A stretch of DNA of 64,000 nucleotides from CAYVTM01 sp964454645 (GCA_964454645.1 CAYVTM010000004.1:186001-250000), one strand, 5' to 3'. Counted from the stretch's first letter, positions 52,612 to 61,900 are shown. Translations and numbers: made by a program. Notes: generated by a model not told the origin, from the sequence alone.

Positions 52612-52983
52612 ATGCCTACAAAAAATATTCCTCACAAAATACAGTCTGCTACCTGTGGCGAACTCTTAGAATTAATGGATGGGAAAACGTACCCTGTCAG
52701 TATTGTTATAGGCGATCCTATACTGCCCACTAAAGGTCATTATCATCGCGATCATGATGAAATATATATTTGCATGCAAGGAACGATTACACTTGATTTG
52801 TTTAACCAGCAAACAAATCAGAGGTCGTCAATAATACTTGAGAAGTATGAATCCCTTGTTGTTGCAAAAAGAATACATCACAGAATTATTGATTCAGAAC
52901 CCGGAAGTATATTATTGGCAATTTCTATACCTGGATGGACACCAGAGGGGCAACGTTTATCAGAAACTTTGGGATATAAGTAA
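52612..52983 (+). CDS. Cupin-domain protein
   Basis: A 123-residue single-cupin protein. Motif 1 is GHYHRDHDEIYICMQG with the HxH and downstream glutamate that bind a metal; motif 2 has HHRIID. The gene is 5 bases after the transporter stop, so it belongs to the same operon. Cupins include isomerases, dioxygenases and ligand-binding regulators. A role in processing the imported compound is possible but not shown. Confidence 0.82.
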   Translation: MPTKNIPHKIQSATCGELLELMDGKTYPVSIVIGDPILPTKGHYHRDHDEIYICMQGTITLDLFNQQTNQRSSIILEKYESLVVAKRIHHRIIDSEPGSILLAISIPGWTPEGQRLSETLGYK

Positions 52984-52986
52984 GTT

Positions 52987-53181
52987 TTAGGTCTGACTTT
53001 GTGGGTGGGGTGTTTGCTCATTCGGTTCAAAAAGATAAAATTCAGTTGTAGGAAAAAAATATAAATTGAGATACATTTTTCCTGTTTTGCTAATACGAAT
53101 AACTCCAACCCGATTCCATGATTGTTTCATCTTGCCATCAACAGCAAACTCTCGCTTAGAGAATACATTAAGGTAGTTCAT
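52987..53181 (-). CDS. Small basic hypothetical protein
   Basis: A 64-residue basic protein with the pattern KQSWNRVGVIRISKTGKMYLNLYFFPTTEFYLFEP, which looks like a compact beta-rich fold and has coding character. It is convergent with the cupin gene 3 bases away and follows the RuvC-like gene by 29 bases. Its family is not certain; I have some sense that such proteins occur in Bacteroidota conjugative elements. Confidence 0.55.
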   Translation of the reverse strand: MNYLNVFSKREFAVDGKMKQSWNRVGVIRISKTGKMYLNLYFFPTTEFYLFEPNEQTPHPQSQT

Positions 53182-53210
53182 AGAGAATATAAAAGTTACG
53201 TAGTAATAAG

Positions 53211-53684
53211 CTACACCACATGCGCAGCAAGTACCGCTTCAAATAGCTTTGTATAGTACGGATTCCGGCACAAGCGAGCTTTGGTGGCATAGGTAAGTAA
53301 TTCAGGGTACAGTGAAACGGCACACTTCATAACATCCTCTTTATTCTTTGCCATATCAGTAGCGACGCTCTTTAGGTCATGAATACTCAGCGTATAAATC
53401 GTGATGTCATACTGCTTGGCAAATTGTTTGATGGCTTTGGAAAGCTCATGAATATAGGGAGAATATTGAAGCGGGTATTTAATGGCAAGAGCTGTGACCG
53501 AATACCGCAAACAATACCATTTCAGTACCCGCATAATGATATGCAATTTCCATTTCGACCACGTACCCCGAAATTGTTTGGTGCGGTACTCTAAAAGCTT
53601 AGTGTCCCTCAGCACAGCAAGCCCAAGTGTAGATGTTCCTAAACTCAGCCCTAATATGGTTGTTCGTTCCTGTATGTCATGCAT
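53211..53684 (-). CDS. RNase H/RuvC-fold-like protein lacking the usual first acid
   Basis: A 157-residue protein that opens ILGLSLGTSTLGLAVLRD, the RNase H-like first strand of RuvC nucleases, but with serine (S14) where the catalytic aspartate should be. A second strand VTALAIKYP follows the usual position of the glutamate strand, again without the acid, and it ends with TKLFEAVLAAHV, like the last helix of RuvC. The I chosen start, ATG at 53684, follows RuvC-like spacing; the longer frame reads through the gene upstream. It may be an inactive DNA-binding or junction-binding protein. Confidence 0.6.
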   Translation of the reverse strand: MHDIQERTTILGLSLGTSTLGLAVLRDTKLLEYRTKQFRGTWSKWKLHIIMRVLKWYCLRYSVTALAIKYPLQYSPYIHELSKAIKQFAKQYDITIYTLSIHDLKSVATDMAKNKEDVMKCAVSLYPELLTYATKARLCRNPYYTKLFEAVLAAHVV

Positions 53685-53721
53685 AGATAGTGTGTTGGTT
53701 AAATAGTAATGCCTTAGCAAT

Positions 53722-54015
53722 TCATGGCGGATGCCGGGCAGAGATATCCGAGGATTTCTCCGTTCTTTTTTTGCACTTGCATACCTCCTCCCGAACTTCC
53801 TCAAACAAGTCCTGATACAACTGCTCACACAAGGTGGCATACAATACGCTTAGCTTCGCTAAGTTGGTGACACTCGGATACGCTGTCCCTTGCTCCCACC
53901 GGATGATCCGGTTCGTGCTTTTGAATCCGAGCGCCCGGGCTACATCGGACTGTGTTAGTCCCATCAGTAGCCGATACTTTCGAAGTTGGTTAATGTTCTG
54001 TTTCTCCAAGTGCAT
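53722..54015 (-). CDS. XRE-family helix-turn-helix regulator
   Basis: A 97-residue regulator. The DNA-binding helix-turn-helix is clear in LRKYRLLMGLTQSDVARALGFKSTNRIIRWEQGTAYPSVTNLAKLSVLY. The start is taken at 54015 (MHLEKQNINQ); the longer frame to 54069 lies in the operator region. It precedes the RuvC-like gene and probably represses its own promoter, where tandem repeats are seen. Confidence 0.85.
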   Translation of the reverse strand: MHLEKQNINQLRKYRLLMGLTQSDVARALGFKSTNRIIRWEQGTAYPSVTNLAKLSVLYATLCEQLYQDLFEEVREEVCKCKKRTEKSSDISARHPP

Positions 54016-54427
54016 ACCACTTAACGTATCAATGAACGATAATGAACAATAGATAAGTAAATGCGCCACTTATGGCGCATGTGAAAATGATGTGTGCAAA
54101 TCAGCGTAGTGTTCCGAATTGATTTGCGAAATGAGTATCGACTCAATCAGTATAGTATTGATTCTACCTCTACGGAATTACTTTCTTTAGAAAAATTTCA
54201 TCTTTCGCATTTCTGCATTTGTGTAGCGGTATGCGTTGTATTCGTATGTAATACTTTCTCTGCATATCGGTATTGTTTTCGAAAGGTGTTTTCCATTCTT
54301 TTTCTTTTTGATGCTGCAAATATGAAAGTATTCAGCCTACAGTCACAAGGAATGCTCTTTCAGATTCCTCCTTGATGACTGTGTCTTTCTCTTTCTGAAA
54401 CCTTCGGGCAAATCAAAAAGAACGAAT
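54016..54427. promoter_or_regulatory. Regulatory spacer with tandem repeats and a palindrome
   Basis: Just upstream of the XRE start are two tandem 10-base repeats, AATGAACGAT and AATGAACAAT (54031-54050), exactly one helical turn each, and a perfect ATGCGCCA-CTTA-TGGCGCAT palindrome (54061-54080). They are candidate operator sites. The rest of the 412 bases, to the RadC gene, shows no convincing gene. Confidence 0.55.
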
Positions 54428-54895
54428 ATGAAAACGATTACAAAAAGAAAACAATGGAAGCAGGTGCATGAAGTTGAAATTACGTACTCACGTCCAATCC
54501 TTGAAGGCGCATACCGGATTACTTCCAGTAACGATGCAGAAATACTATTGCGGAAGATATACCCTCCGAAACGAATCGACTACAAGGAATTTTTCTATGT
54601 GCTATTGCTTTCCCGATATAGCCAAGTGCTTGGTGTTGCACACATCAGTACAGGCTCTACCAGTGGCACCGTGATCAATGTTCCTGAAATTATACAGCTT
54701 GCATTACTTTCCAACGCTTCCTCGATTATCCTTTCTCACAATCATCCAAGCGGAAATCTGAAACCATCTGATGCCGATATTGCTATGACCAAGCGGGTAC
54801 AGGAAGTGTGTGCGTTGCTTGAAATAAAAGTGCTTGACCACCTTATTTTAAGTTCCGAGAGCTACTATTCTTTTGCGGATGCGGGGGTGTTGTAG
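54428..54895 (+). CDS. RadC-like JAB/MPN domain protein
   Basis: A 155-residue protein with a JAMM metal site: HNHPSG at residues 104-109, followed by Ser114 and Asp117 in the proper H-x-H-x7-S-x2-D spacing. It has a short N-terminal extension. RadC-like proteins occur widely on plasmids and integrative elements in Bacteroidota; the name does not imply a proven repair role. It is the last gene clearly typical of the mobile element. Confidence 0.9.
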   Translation: MKTITKRKQWKQVHEVEITYSRPILEGAYRITSSNDAEILLRKIYPPKRIDYKEFFYVLLLSRYSQVLGVAHISTGSTSGTVINVPEIIQLALLSNASSIILSHNHPSGNLKPSDADIAMTKRVQEVCALLEIKVLDHLILSSESYYSFADAGVL

Positions 54896-54986
54896 AGGAA
54901 AGCTATTTCTTATATGTGTTAGCGACTATGTATTGGTTTCATTGTCGTCTTAATGTTAGCAGTACACTCTACTTCTTTCTATCTTG

Positions 54987-55700
54987 TCAGTTAGGTATCG
55001 CACTAATAACATCCCAACCCAAAGAGCCTACATCCTTGTAGTTATCAATTTTGAGTTCAACTGTCTTAGTAGATGTTGGCGGAAATATTTCGTAAACCGT
55101 GTAATCCTTACTACCTAAAGCTGTTTGGGTTTTTGAGTAGTATGTTATTCTAACTACAGCGTCCTTGTAAGTTGCAACAGTCGCCTTGTTAGTTATTACG
55201 CAATTTACTTTGAACTTGTCGCCCCAAAAAGTTTCTTTGTATGTTCCAGATGCACTTAAAAAGTCAGTTGGTGTTAAACGTTCAATTTCTTCTACGGTCA
55301 TAACTTTTTGCTCGTAACTCTCACCCGAACTGCTACCACTTCCGTTGAATTTGTTTATTAACAAGAGCATAATTACAAATCCGCAAAGGAAAAGACCAGC
55401 AAGAACTTGAAGAATACTCCAAATATTGAACTTACTTTTTTGCTTAGTCGGTGATGCAACAGTTTGTTGTTCTGCCTTTAGTTTACTGATTGGTGGTGAT
55501 GTCGTTTGTTTAGAGGCAAATGGTGGTGGAGTAGAAGTTTTAAGTAACTCTTTTAAGTCGTCAATTTTTTCTGCTGTCGTCCAATCATGAAGTCCGTCAT
55601 ACCAAATTGGAGTGTCTTTGTTAATGTTTTTTGCTTTCAAGTCGTCAAGGTCGAAAGGTCCTTGCTGCTCTGTCCCATTGTGTAGAAAATATTTTTTCAT
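54987..55700 (-). CDS. GYF_2 (DUF4339) domain membrane protein
   Basis: A 237-residue protein with an N-terminal GYF_2 domain (KYFLHNGTEQQGPFDLDDLKAKNINKDTPIWYDG, about 1-50), a proline/threonine/lysine-rich linker, one transmembrane helix (about 95-120) and a C-terminal extracellular-type domain (about 150-237). The ATG at 55700 fits the GYF_2 start. GYF_2 modules bind partner peptides. The neighbourhood gives no clue to the role. Confidence 0.8.
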   Translation of the reverse strand: MKKYFLHNGTEQQGPFDLDDLKAKNINKDTPIWYDGLHDWTTAEKIDDLKELLKTSTPPPFASKQTTSPPISKLKAEQQTVASPTKQKSKFNIWSILQVLAGLFLCGFVIMLLLINKFNGSGSSSGESYEQKVMTVEEIERLTPTDFLSASGTYKETFWGDKFKVNCVITNKATVATYKDAVVRITYYSKTQTALGSKDYTVYEIFPPTSTKTVELKIDNYKDVGSLGWDVISAIPN

Positions 55701-56281
55701 GTTGTTTTTTACCTGTTTAAGGTTGCAATGTCGTGAAAGAGTTGTTGCTAACTTGTCTAATATGCATAATTTCAACTTTTTATACAAATTATTTTCATGA
55801 TATGAAGTTTAGCTTATATCAAAAATAAAGTGATGATACGTCCATATCAATACCAAGTTATACGTATTTTATCTACGTAAAAATACTTAGGTGGCAGGTA
55901 GTTATTAATTTATTTTGCTTCGTTCATACTCATAATCACGAAGCCACAAAATTGCTCGTAAGACTAATTTGTATAGAATCAATTCCATTCGTGGGGATGG
56001 TTCGCCTATTGCTCTCAATCGGTGATACCTGCGTATATACAGATATGCTTTTTCTCTGTCGGTCATATACAAACATACGTATGGGTATAATTTCACTCAA
56101 CTGTATATATGCAACTTTTTACCTTTTCTTCATCTGTGTATGGTATGCAGATCAAATTGTTCTGAAAGTGCATTAGTCTGCTTTTTGATTCTTCTTATAA
56201 ATGCCTGATATGGCATCCCCATTACTCACAAATATTCTTACTGCTATATTTCTATCGGTTTTTTAGATAAGGAACCTATTT
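55701..56281. other. Mostly gene-free stretch, one possible small gene
   Basis: In 581 bases I see only the short minus-strand frame at 55905-56066. No tRNA, terminator or clear repeat was found. It could contain the right boundary of the element. Confidence 0.4.
55905..56066 (-). CDS. Possible small basic protein
   Basis: A 53-residue frame from MTDREKAYLYIRRYHRLR, rich in Arg and Tyr, ending ILWLRDYEYERSKIN. Coding character is plausible but weak: there is no family resemblance and no strong ribosome-binding site. Confidence 0.35.
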   Translation of the reverse strand: MTDREKAYLYIRRYHRLRAIGEPSPRMELILYKLVLRAILWLRDYEYERSKIN

Positions 56282-56524
56282 TTATACAAACGGTCTTTCA
56301 GGAAAGAAATCTTTGGGTGAGCATTTAAAGATAACTGCAAGCCGATTAAGATGTTCAATATTATACTTCGCAACTTCTTTCGTGGACTCTATTTGACCAA
56401 TAAACCCATCACTTACACCCAATAACTCCGCTAAGGCTCTTTGTGTATACCCATGCTCTTTTCGCAAAGTGGTTACTCGATCAACTACATATTGTTCCAA
56501 TGGTGTCAAAAGGGTACTCGCCAT
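56282..56524 (-). CDS. XRE-family helix-turn-helix regulator
   Basis: An 80-residue regulator with a clear HTH: VVDRVTTLRKEHGYTQRALAELLGVSDGFIGQIESTKEV. The start at 56524 gives the compact family length; a longer frame to 56611 would consume the spacer. It is divergent from the outer-membrane protein operon, with only an 87-base gap that contains an ATACTT-N14-AAGTAT inverted repeat (56551-56576) as a candidate operator. Confidence 0.85.
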   Translation of the reverse strand: MASTLLTPLEQYVVDRVTTLRKEHGYTQRALAELLGVSDGFIGQIESTKEVAKYNIEHLNRLAVIFKCSPKDFFPERPFV

Positions 56525-56550
56525 ACCCGAAATACGCTTTTTTAGAAACA

Positions 56551-56576
56551 ATACTTGCTTATATATATCTAAGTAT
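56551..56576. promoter_or_regulatory. Candidate operator between XRE gene and OMP operon
   Basis: ATACTT (56551-56556) and AAGTAT (56571-56576) are inverted repeats with a 14-base AT-rich centre, in the divergent promoter region. Confidence 0.4.
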
Positions 56577-56611
56577 TTATATTCGCATATCAACCAAAAA
56601 CAACTATTCAA

Positions 56612-57196
56612 ATGCGTACACTTTTATTCTCTGTATTCCTCCTTGGAATCACCCCCTGTGTGCTACAAGCACAACAATCCGTCCCTATGTATAAAGGGGC
56701 AACCACTATCACAGCCGGAGTGGGCTTACACAGCTTTATACGTTCGGGATGGGAAGACCTGATTAGTCAGAACCCATACGGTTACGTGACTGAAACGAGG
56801 AAAAGCCCTGTGTATCAACTGTCTTTTGGAAAAGGTGTGGGAGATCATGCCAGTTTCTCGGCTTTCTTTGGCTATGGAACGATCACGTCCATCTATTACT
56901 ATAGAAACCTCAGAAAAGTAGCGAGGTCATATACCGATAAGGTACTCCTGTTCGGGGTAAAAGGACAGTATCATCTGTATGAGTATTTCAATGTACCCTC
57001 TGAACTTGATCCGTATATCGCTATCGGAGGAGGTATGAAGCAGATAAGAGATGAACAGATGGGTGAAACGCATTATTCTCCTTTCTACATGACCCACGTA
57101 GGTGCTCGCTACTATATCCACCCCTCTGCCAGTATCTATGCCGAGTTAGGACTTGGCACTGCCTTATTCAATACCGGACTTTCATTTCGTTTCTAA
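56612..57196 (+). CDS. Secreted outer-membrane beta-barrel-like protein
   Basis: A 194-residue protein with a signal peptide (about 1-20, cleaved after LQAQ), a strand-rich body with alternating aromatic residues (FSAFFGYGTITSIYYYRN) and a C-terminal strand ending SFRF, as for outer-membrane barrels. It starts the OMP/lipoprotein/YccF operon, 17 bases before the next gene. Function is unknown. Confidence 0.78.
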   Translation: MRTLLFSVFLLGITPCVLQAQQSVPMYKGATTITAGVGLHSFIRSGWEDLISQNPYGYVTETRKSPVYQLSFGKGVGDHASFSAFFGYGTITSIYYYRNLRKVARSYTDKVLLFGVKGQYHLYEYFNVPSELDPYIAIGGGMKQIRDEQMGETHYSPFYMTHVGARYYIHPSASIYAELGLGTALFNTGLSFRF

Positions 57197-57213
57197 ACCA
57201 AACCTTTATAAAT

Positions 57214-57600
57214 ATGAAAACAGTAGTAAACACTCTCTTCAAACAAGCATGGTTGCTTGGAATTGTTGTCTGCTTCACAAGCTGCATGACCACAAAATTA
57301 TCTACCCACCCCGGTGTCTTTACCGTCCCTCGTCCTGCTATGGACGAGCACCACGAAGAAGTCTGGCGGGTGTACTATGACGACCAATTTGATGCCTTAG
57401 AAGGCAATGTCGCTATGCCGGGACATGAGTTTCCCGAGGCTGCCAAATTGGGGTATTACAATGCAAAGAAATATTGGGATAAGAAAGTCAGGGATGCCCG
57501 GGATGCCCACGAAATGAACAAGGGGGTTGCGTATGTCGGGATAGGGATAGTTGCTCTCTTACTCTTATTTGCAGTTACTCCAACACTATATATGTATTAA
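57214..57600 (+). CDS. Small lipoprotein with C-terminal membrane helix
   Basis: A 128-residue protein with a signal sequence and a probable lipobox FTSC at residues 21-24, a soluble charged middle (EHHEEVWRVYYDDQFDALEG), and one hydrophobic helix near the C-terminus (about 105-125). It is the second gene of the operon, with 20 bases to the YccF gene. No known family is recognised. Confidence 0.72.
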   Translation: MKTVVNTLFKQAWLLGIVVCFTSCMTTKLSTHPGVFTVPRPAMDEHHEEVWRVYYDDQFDALEGNVAMPGHEFPEAAKLGYYNAKKYWDKKVRDARDAHEMNKGVAYVGIGIVALLLLFAVTPTLYMY

Positions 57601-57620
57601 TATTCAAACCTTTTTAACAC

Positions 57621-58076
57621 ATGAAAACATTAGGAAACATTCTTTGGCACTTCCCATTCTTCGGGTTTGTGTCCGCAACAATTGTCTATCTCTTTGGATG
57701 CCTGCTGACCATAATGGTACTGGCTGCTCCAATTGGCTTGGGATTAATGGAGCTTGGCAAGTTCCTGTTCTGGCCATTTGGTAATGCCATGGTAAACAAG
57801 AACCTGTTACAGCACGACCAAAACAAAGCGTGGAAAGCATACTCCACGATTGTCATGATCCTGTATTTCCCATTCGGGTTGTTCTTTACGGTAATTGCTC
57901 TCTTTCAGGTGGTGGGACTATTCATTTCTATCATCGGTATTCCGGCTGCATTGGTGGTGGCGAAATCCTTAGGCACCTACCTCAATCCGGTGAACAAGCA
58001 ATGTGTTCCCTCGGCAGTATCCGGAGAACTGGAGCGCAGGAAAGGCGAAGCTGCTATTAAGAGGCATTTGGGGTAA
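57621..58076 (+). CDS. YccF-family inner-membrane protein
   Basis: A 151-residue membrane protein of the YccF/DUF307 type. The opening LGNILWHFPFFGFVSATIVYLFGCLLTI and later IGLGLMELGKFLFWPFG are characteristic, and a second YccF-like repeat follows (about 95-130, FQVVGLFISIIGIPAALVVAKSLG). Its function is not known. It is the third gene of the operon with the outer-membrane protein and lipoprotein genes. Confidence 0.9.
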   Translation: MKTLGNILWHFPFFGFVSATIVYLFGCLLTIMVLAAPIGLGLMELGKFLFWPFGNAMVNKNLLQHDQNKAWKAYSTIVMILYFPFGLFFTVIALFQVVGLFISIIGIPAALVVAKSLGTYLNPVNKQCVPSAVSGELERRKGEAAIKRHLG

Positions 58077-58231
58077 CAATGCAGGTCAATCGTAAAAATG
58101 CTCACCAAATATTATTTGGAAATTGGCACAAAAATTGGACTGATTCCGAATAATATTTTTTTTAAATTAAAAATGGAATATTTAATTTCTTAACGATAAG
58201 ATAATCAACGTTTTATTTTTAACAGCCCTTT

Positions 58232-58239
58232 TAAATTTG
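58232..58239 (+). promoter_or_regulatory. -7 box for the secreted protein/T9SS pair
   Basis: TAAATTTG matches TAnnTTTG. It lies 62 bases before the start at 58302, with a TTTT 17 bases upstream as a weak -33 element. Confidence 0.45.
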
Positions 58240-58301
58240 TACTATTGCACTGAAAATAAATACTTCAATCACACTCAACAAAAACAAATAATAAAAGCTT
58301 T

Positions 58302-58916
58302 ATGCGTAAAAACACTCTATTTCTTCTTGTTGCGTATGCCGTCATAAGCCTGCAAGCTGAGTGCGGTAAGAATGAGCCCAATGTTGTGGTTCCAAACGAT
58401 ACTACTTTCTTGTCCTACTGGTTCTTCCCCGAAAATTCCTACTGGATCTATAAAGATTCGGTCAATCATGAACTGGACACGTTTATAATCGATGCTACTA
58501 CACAGTATTTTAACGAAGGTAATCACGATAATACCGATTGGGAATTTCACGCTATAAGTGTGATAAACAGGAACAACACAAAAGCACAGGTAGGACGCCC
58601 GCGGGAATACGACGGCAAGCAATTTATTTATTTTCTAGATCAGAGTTGGAGTGGTGGAGAAAGTGCTGTTCGCTTTTTCTACACCCGGGATAACAGCGTG
58701 TCTCATTTAGAACATCACCTGTTTCAGGAGCATTATGATTCGCTCCGGATCAATGGTGTTTTATATACAGATATTTACAGGATGTATAACAAGAGCACCC
58801 AAGCCCAGAACGATACAGTCCGGGTAGAGTATTATGCCCGCAACATTGGGGTAGTCAAGCGTGTTTATGCAAGCGGAAGGGTATGGGAACTGGAGCATTA
58901 CTATTTAGCACATTAA
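58302..58916 (+). CDS. Secreted protein of unknown function, partner of a T9SS protein
   Basis: A 204-residue protein with a signal peptide (about 1-20). The body ends with EYYARNIGVVKRVYASGRVWELEHY, a pattern seen at the end of many Bacteroidota exported proteins. The only cysteine near the signal end follows LQAE, which is a poor lipobox. It lies 26 bases before the 1301-residue T9SS protein gene, so it is likely its operon partner. Confidence 0.75.
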   Translation: MRKNTLFLLVAYAVISLQAECGKNEPNVVVPNDTTFLSYWFFPENSYWIYKDSVNHELDTFIIDATTQYFNEGNHDNTDWEFHAISVINRNNTKAQVGRPREYDGKQFIYFLDQSWSGGESAVRFFYTRDNSVSHLEHHLFQEHYDSLRINGVLYTDIYRMYNKSTQAQNDTVRVEYYARNIGVVKRVYASGRVWELEHYYLAH

Positions 58917-58942
58917 TTTTAAACTAAACAAACTATAATCTT

Positions 58943-61900
58943 ATGAAAAAAATCACAGTATTGACTGTGCTGCTCATGGCTGTTTGCATGGGCGCATTTG
59001 CCAAAGGGCTACCTGCGTTCAACATTGAGGTAATCTATGTTGAACATACCGGACATGAGGCGGATGTGGAGGTAACGGCAAGGTATTATTTTAACCGCGG
59101 AATTACCCTGAACTCCCAACCCGAAATTTTACTTCCCGATAATTGGGAGTTTGTTTCGGTTGATCATACCTTTTCCGGGGAATATATGGCAGAGGATGAA
59201 CTGGATGTTGTATTTACTGTTCGACACGACTACGAAAATTTACCTTTCTATCCCGACCAGTTATATATCGAACATTATTGGGAAGATGATCCCTCGCCTG
59301 TAAGAGCTTTGTTCATGGTTTATTTTACACCCTACAATACTACGGAAGTTATAGGGGAAGAAGCCTTAACACACCAAAGGCGGGTGTGGTTCGCCAAAAC
59401 AGAAGAAGAGCCGGAAAGAATTGAAATAGACCCGAACATAATTCCCGAAAGTGATATTCCTGAAAATTTTGTTCCCGAAGAAGATTGGGAAACTGATTTC
59501 CGAACCATACATATACCGGGCCTGGCATATTCCATCCCCATGGCAGCTATTCATCCGGATGAGATTCCCGAAGAATTGCTGAACCAGGGCGGGTCTCCGG
59601 AAGAAGGCTTGTTAGGAGACAATTGCTTTCTCAGTAAACGGTTCAAAGGTCATATCAGCGGCCAAATCGTTGCCGAGTTTTTAAATGAAGAAAACCCGAC
59701 TATATTTCAGGCATTACCACTTCGGGGAGTCGATATAGAGATTGTCGAGCGCAACCAGGAATGGACGAATATTATCTTAGGCAGAGCCAGAACAGACACC
59801 AATGGTGTTTTCTCGGTATGGGTAAGTATATGCCGGGCGTTTGAAGGAGATAATGTAGAATTGTTTCTGCGTATCAAAGGGAAAAACAACTACTATAGAA
59901 TCTATGCATCGAAAAAAGGGAATCCTTATTGGGAAATTGAAAAGCACGAAACTAATCACACGTATTGGGAGTACGATGGTGGCGATACCCGTAATTTGGA
60001 TTTCGGAACCATTACCGTTTTCCACGAAACCATTAAAGCTGTTCATTTAAGCGTACTAGCTTGGGAGTATGTAAATGCATTTTCGGGTCAGACTTTAGAA
60101 ACTAACCTGATTATTAAAACAGGTACTAATAATTCATTTTTTCTTCCTGATCAATCTTGTGGTGTAGGTATTCCTGTGGTTGGAGAGTTCTTCATTCCTC
60201 ATCCCGCTATTCGTTTATCCTCGGGAGATGTTTTAAGCGAAACTACTACCTGGCATGAGTTCGGGCATTTTCTGATGTGGCAATTACAAAACAAATGCTG
60301 GATTGATTTACTTTCGGGATCGTTTGCAAAACATTCGATAAACCGGAATTCCAATAACCGTATAGCCTGGACAGAGGGGTGGGCACATGCATTTGCACAG
60401 ATTTGTGACGCACATTATAGAAACCTGGATGGAGAACATTACTTAGACGAGCAGAGAAATAATTATGAACGGAGAACATTTGGCCCCGGAATATCCAATG
60501 CTATCACCAATGGCTTTGCTTCGGAATTCTTTGTAGCCTGTACCTTGTACGATCTATGGGATGGTGCGGATAAGTTTCCTCCAAGCACACCTTCGGGTGA
60601 TCATAATGATTTAGCCTCAGGTTCCTGGCAGGGAGATGCGGATGCATCCAGTTTATCATTTGCAGAATTATGTACCATTGTAAAAAACGGAGATGTTAAT
60701 TCCCTGCCCGAGAACAATGGAAAAATAGAAGACATCCAGGTATTTTTTCAGCATTTAACTGAGGATATTCATTGTGATGAAACGATAAAAAATATCAGGC
60801 AGTGTTTCTTCCGGAATGAGATCAACGATCAACTGAATGTAAACGACTACTTTTTTAATTCGGATGTACTTTATAAAGTTGAATCAAAAAACTACGTTGG
60901 GTCACCCTTTTCAGATCCAATATTAGGTTGGTTGCTAGGGTATGATTATGATCATCATCAACGTATTAATGTTGCTCATATTAATGCAGCTGCATTAAAT
61001 TTCAATACACCTTACAGTTCATCCACAAGCAGTCTCAATCAGGATTTGCTGATAAGCAATCAGGGGAAACTATACATAAATAACAATCTTCCCCCCGGAA
61101 TACAATTAAATAATACAAACCCGGAACGTCCGGCTTTGCATGCAAACAGTGTTTATGAAGTTTGCAATCAATCAGACTTTACTGTGGGAGGAAACGGAAG
61201 CATTATCATTGGTGATCCATCGGGTGATTATACGGCTCACATGGTATTGAAATCAGGCTCTACGCTAGTATTAGAAAACAATTCATTAACACGTATAAAC
61301 AATCATTCGAAATTAATTATCGAATCCGGAGCTCAATTGATCTTTGAGCCGGGAGCGGTCATTGAGCTGAACGGAACCGATGCGATACTCGAAATAGCGG
61401 GAGAGCTTATCCTGGAAGACGGAGCAACTTTTACACGGAACGGAACCGGTTTTGTCCGTTTTAAAAATGCGACTGATGAAAGCCTTCAAATCGGGATTGA
61501 TGCCGAGTTTTATTTGAACGGATCGGGACAAAGTGATAAGGTTTTAGAATTGCAGGCAGGAGAAATATGGGCAGAATTTGATAACCTTAGCCGGAAATCT
61601 TTTAAGGTTACCAACGCTAAAGTGGTGAATTCAGGGGTGCTGAAACTTAGAAGTAATGTACATTTAAACAATGTACGATTTGAGGGAGGAAGCCTGATGA
61701 CCTTTGCTCAGAACAATGTATATATCAATAACTGTTATTTTTATGGAAGCACCTATGGTATCAATGCTTATCAGGACGGTGGTCACGGAACATCTATCTC
61801 CGTTACGAATTGTACGTTTGAGGGATGCCTTACCGGATTTAATGTCTATGATAAAGGGTTTACACTTTCGAATTGTACGTTTATTGAAAATACCAGTCCG

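Larger units (their letters stand above)
42424..54895. mobile_element. Integrative and mobilizable element next to tRNA-Leu (right end not resolved)
   Basis: The left end lies just past tRNA-Leu with a large serine recombinase gene facing the tRNA. The element carries relaxase, MobC and coupling-protein genes but no recognisable VirB4 or mating-pore genes, so it fits an element mobilised by a helper. Cargo includes a Dam-type methylase, a transporter/cupin operon, XRE regulators and a RadC-like gene. I found no repeat of the tRNA 3' end on the right. The end given here is the last clearly element-type gene; it could extend to about 58,100. Confidence 0.7.

Noticed and set aside
54094..54375. 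A 93-residue plus-strand frame before the RadC-like gene
   Set aside because: Its composition (many Cys, Phe and Tyr) and lack of a family or neighbour link suggest a chance frame in regulatory DNA.
42424..54895. A prophage
   Set aside because: No capsid, terminase, portal, tail or lysis genes are seen; relaxase, MobC and coupling protein indicate mobilization by conjugation.
55905..56524. A toxin-antitoxin pair made of the small basic frame and the XRE regulator
   Set aside because: The two are about 220 bases apart, the small frame has no toxin-family pattern, and the regulator faces an envelope-protein operon.
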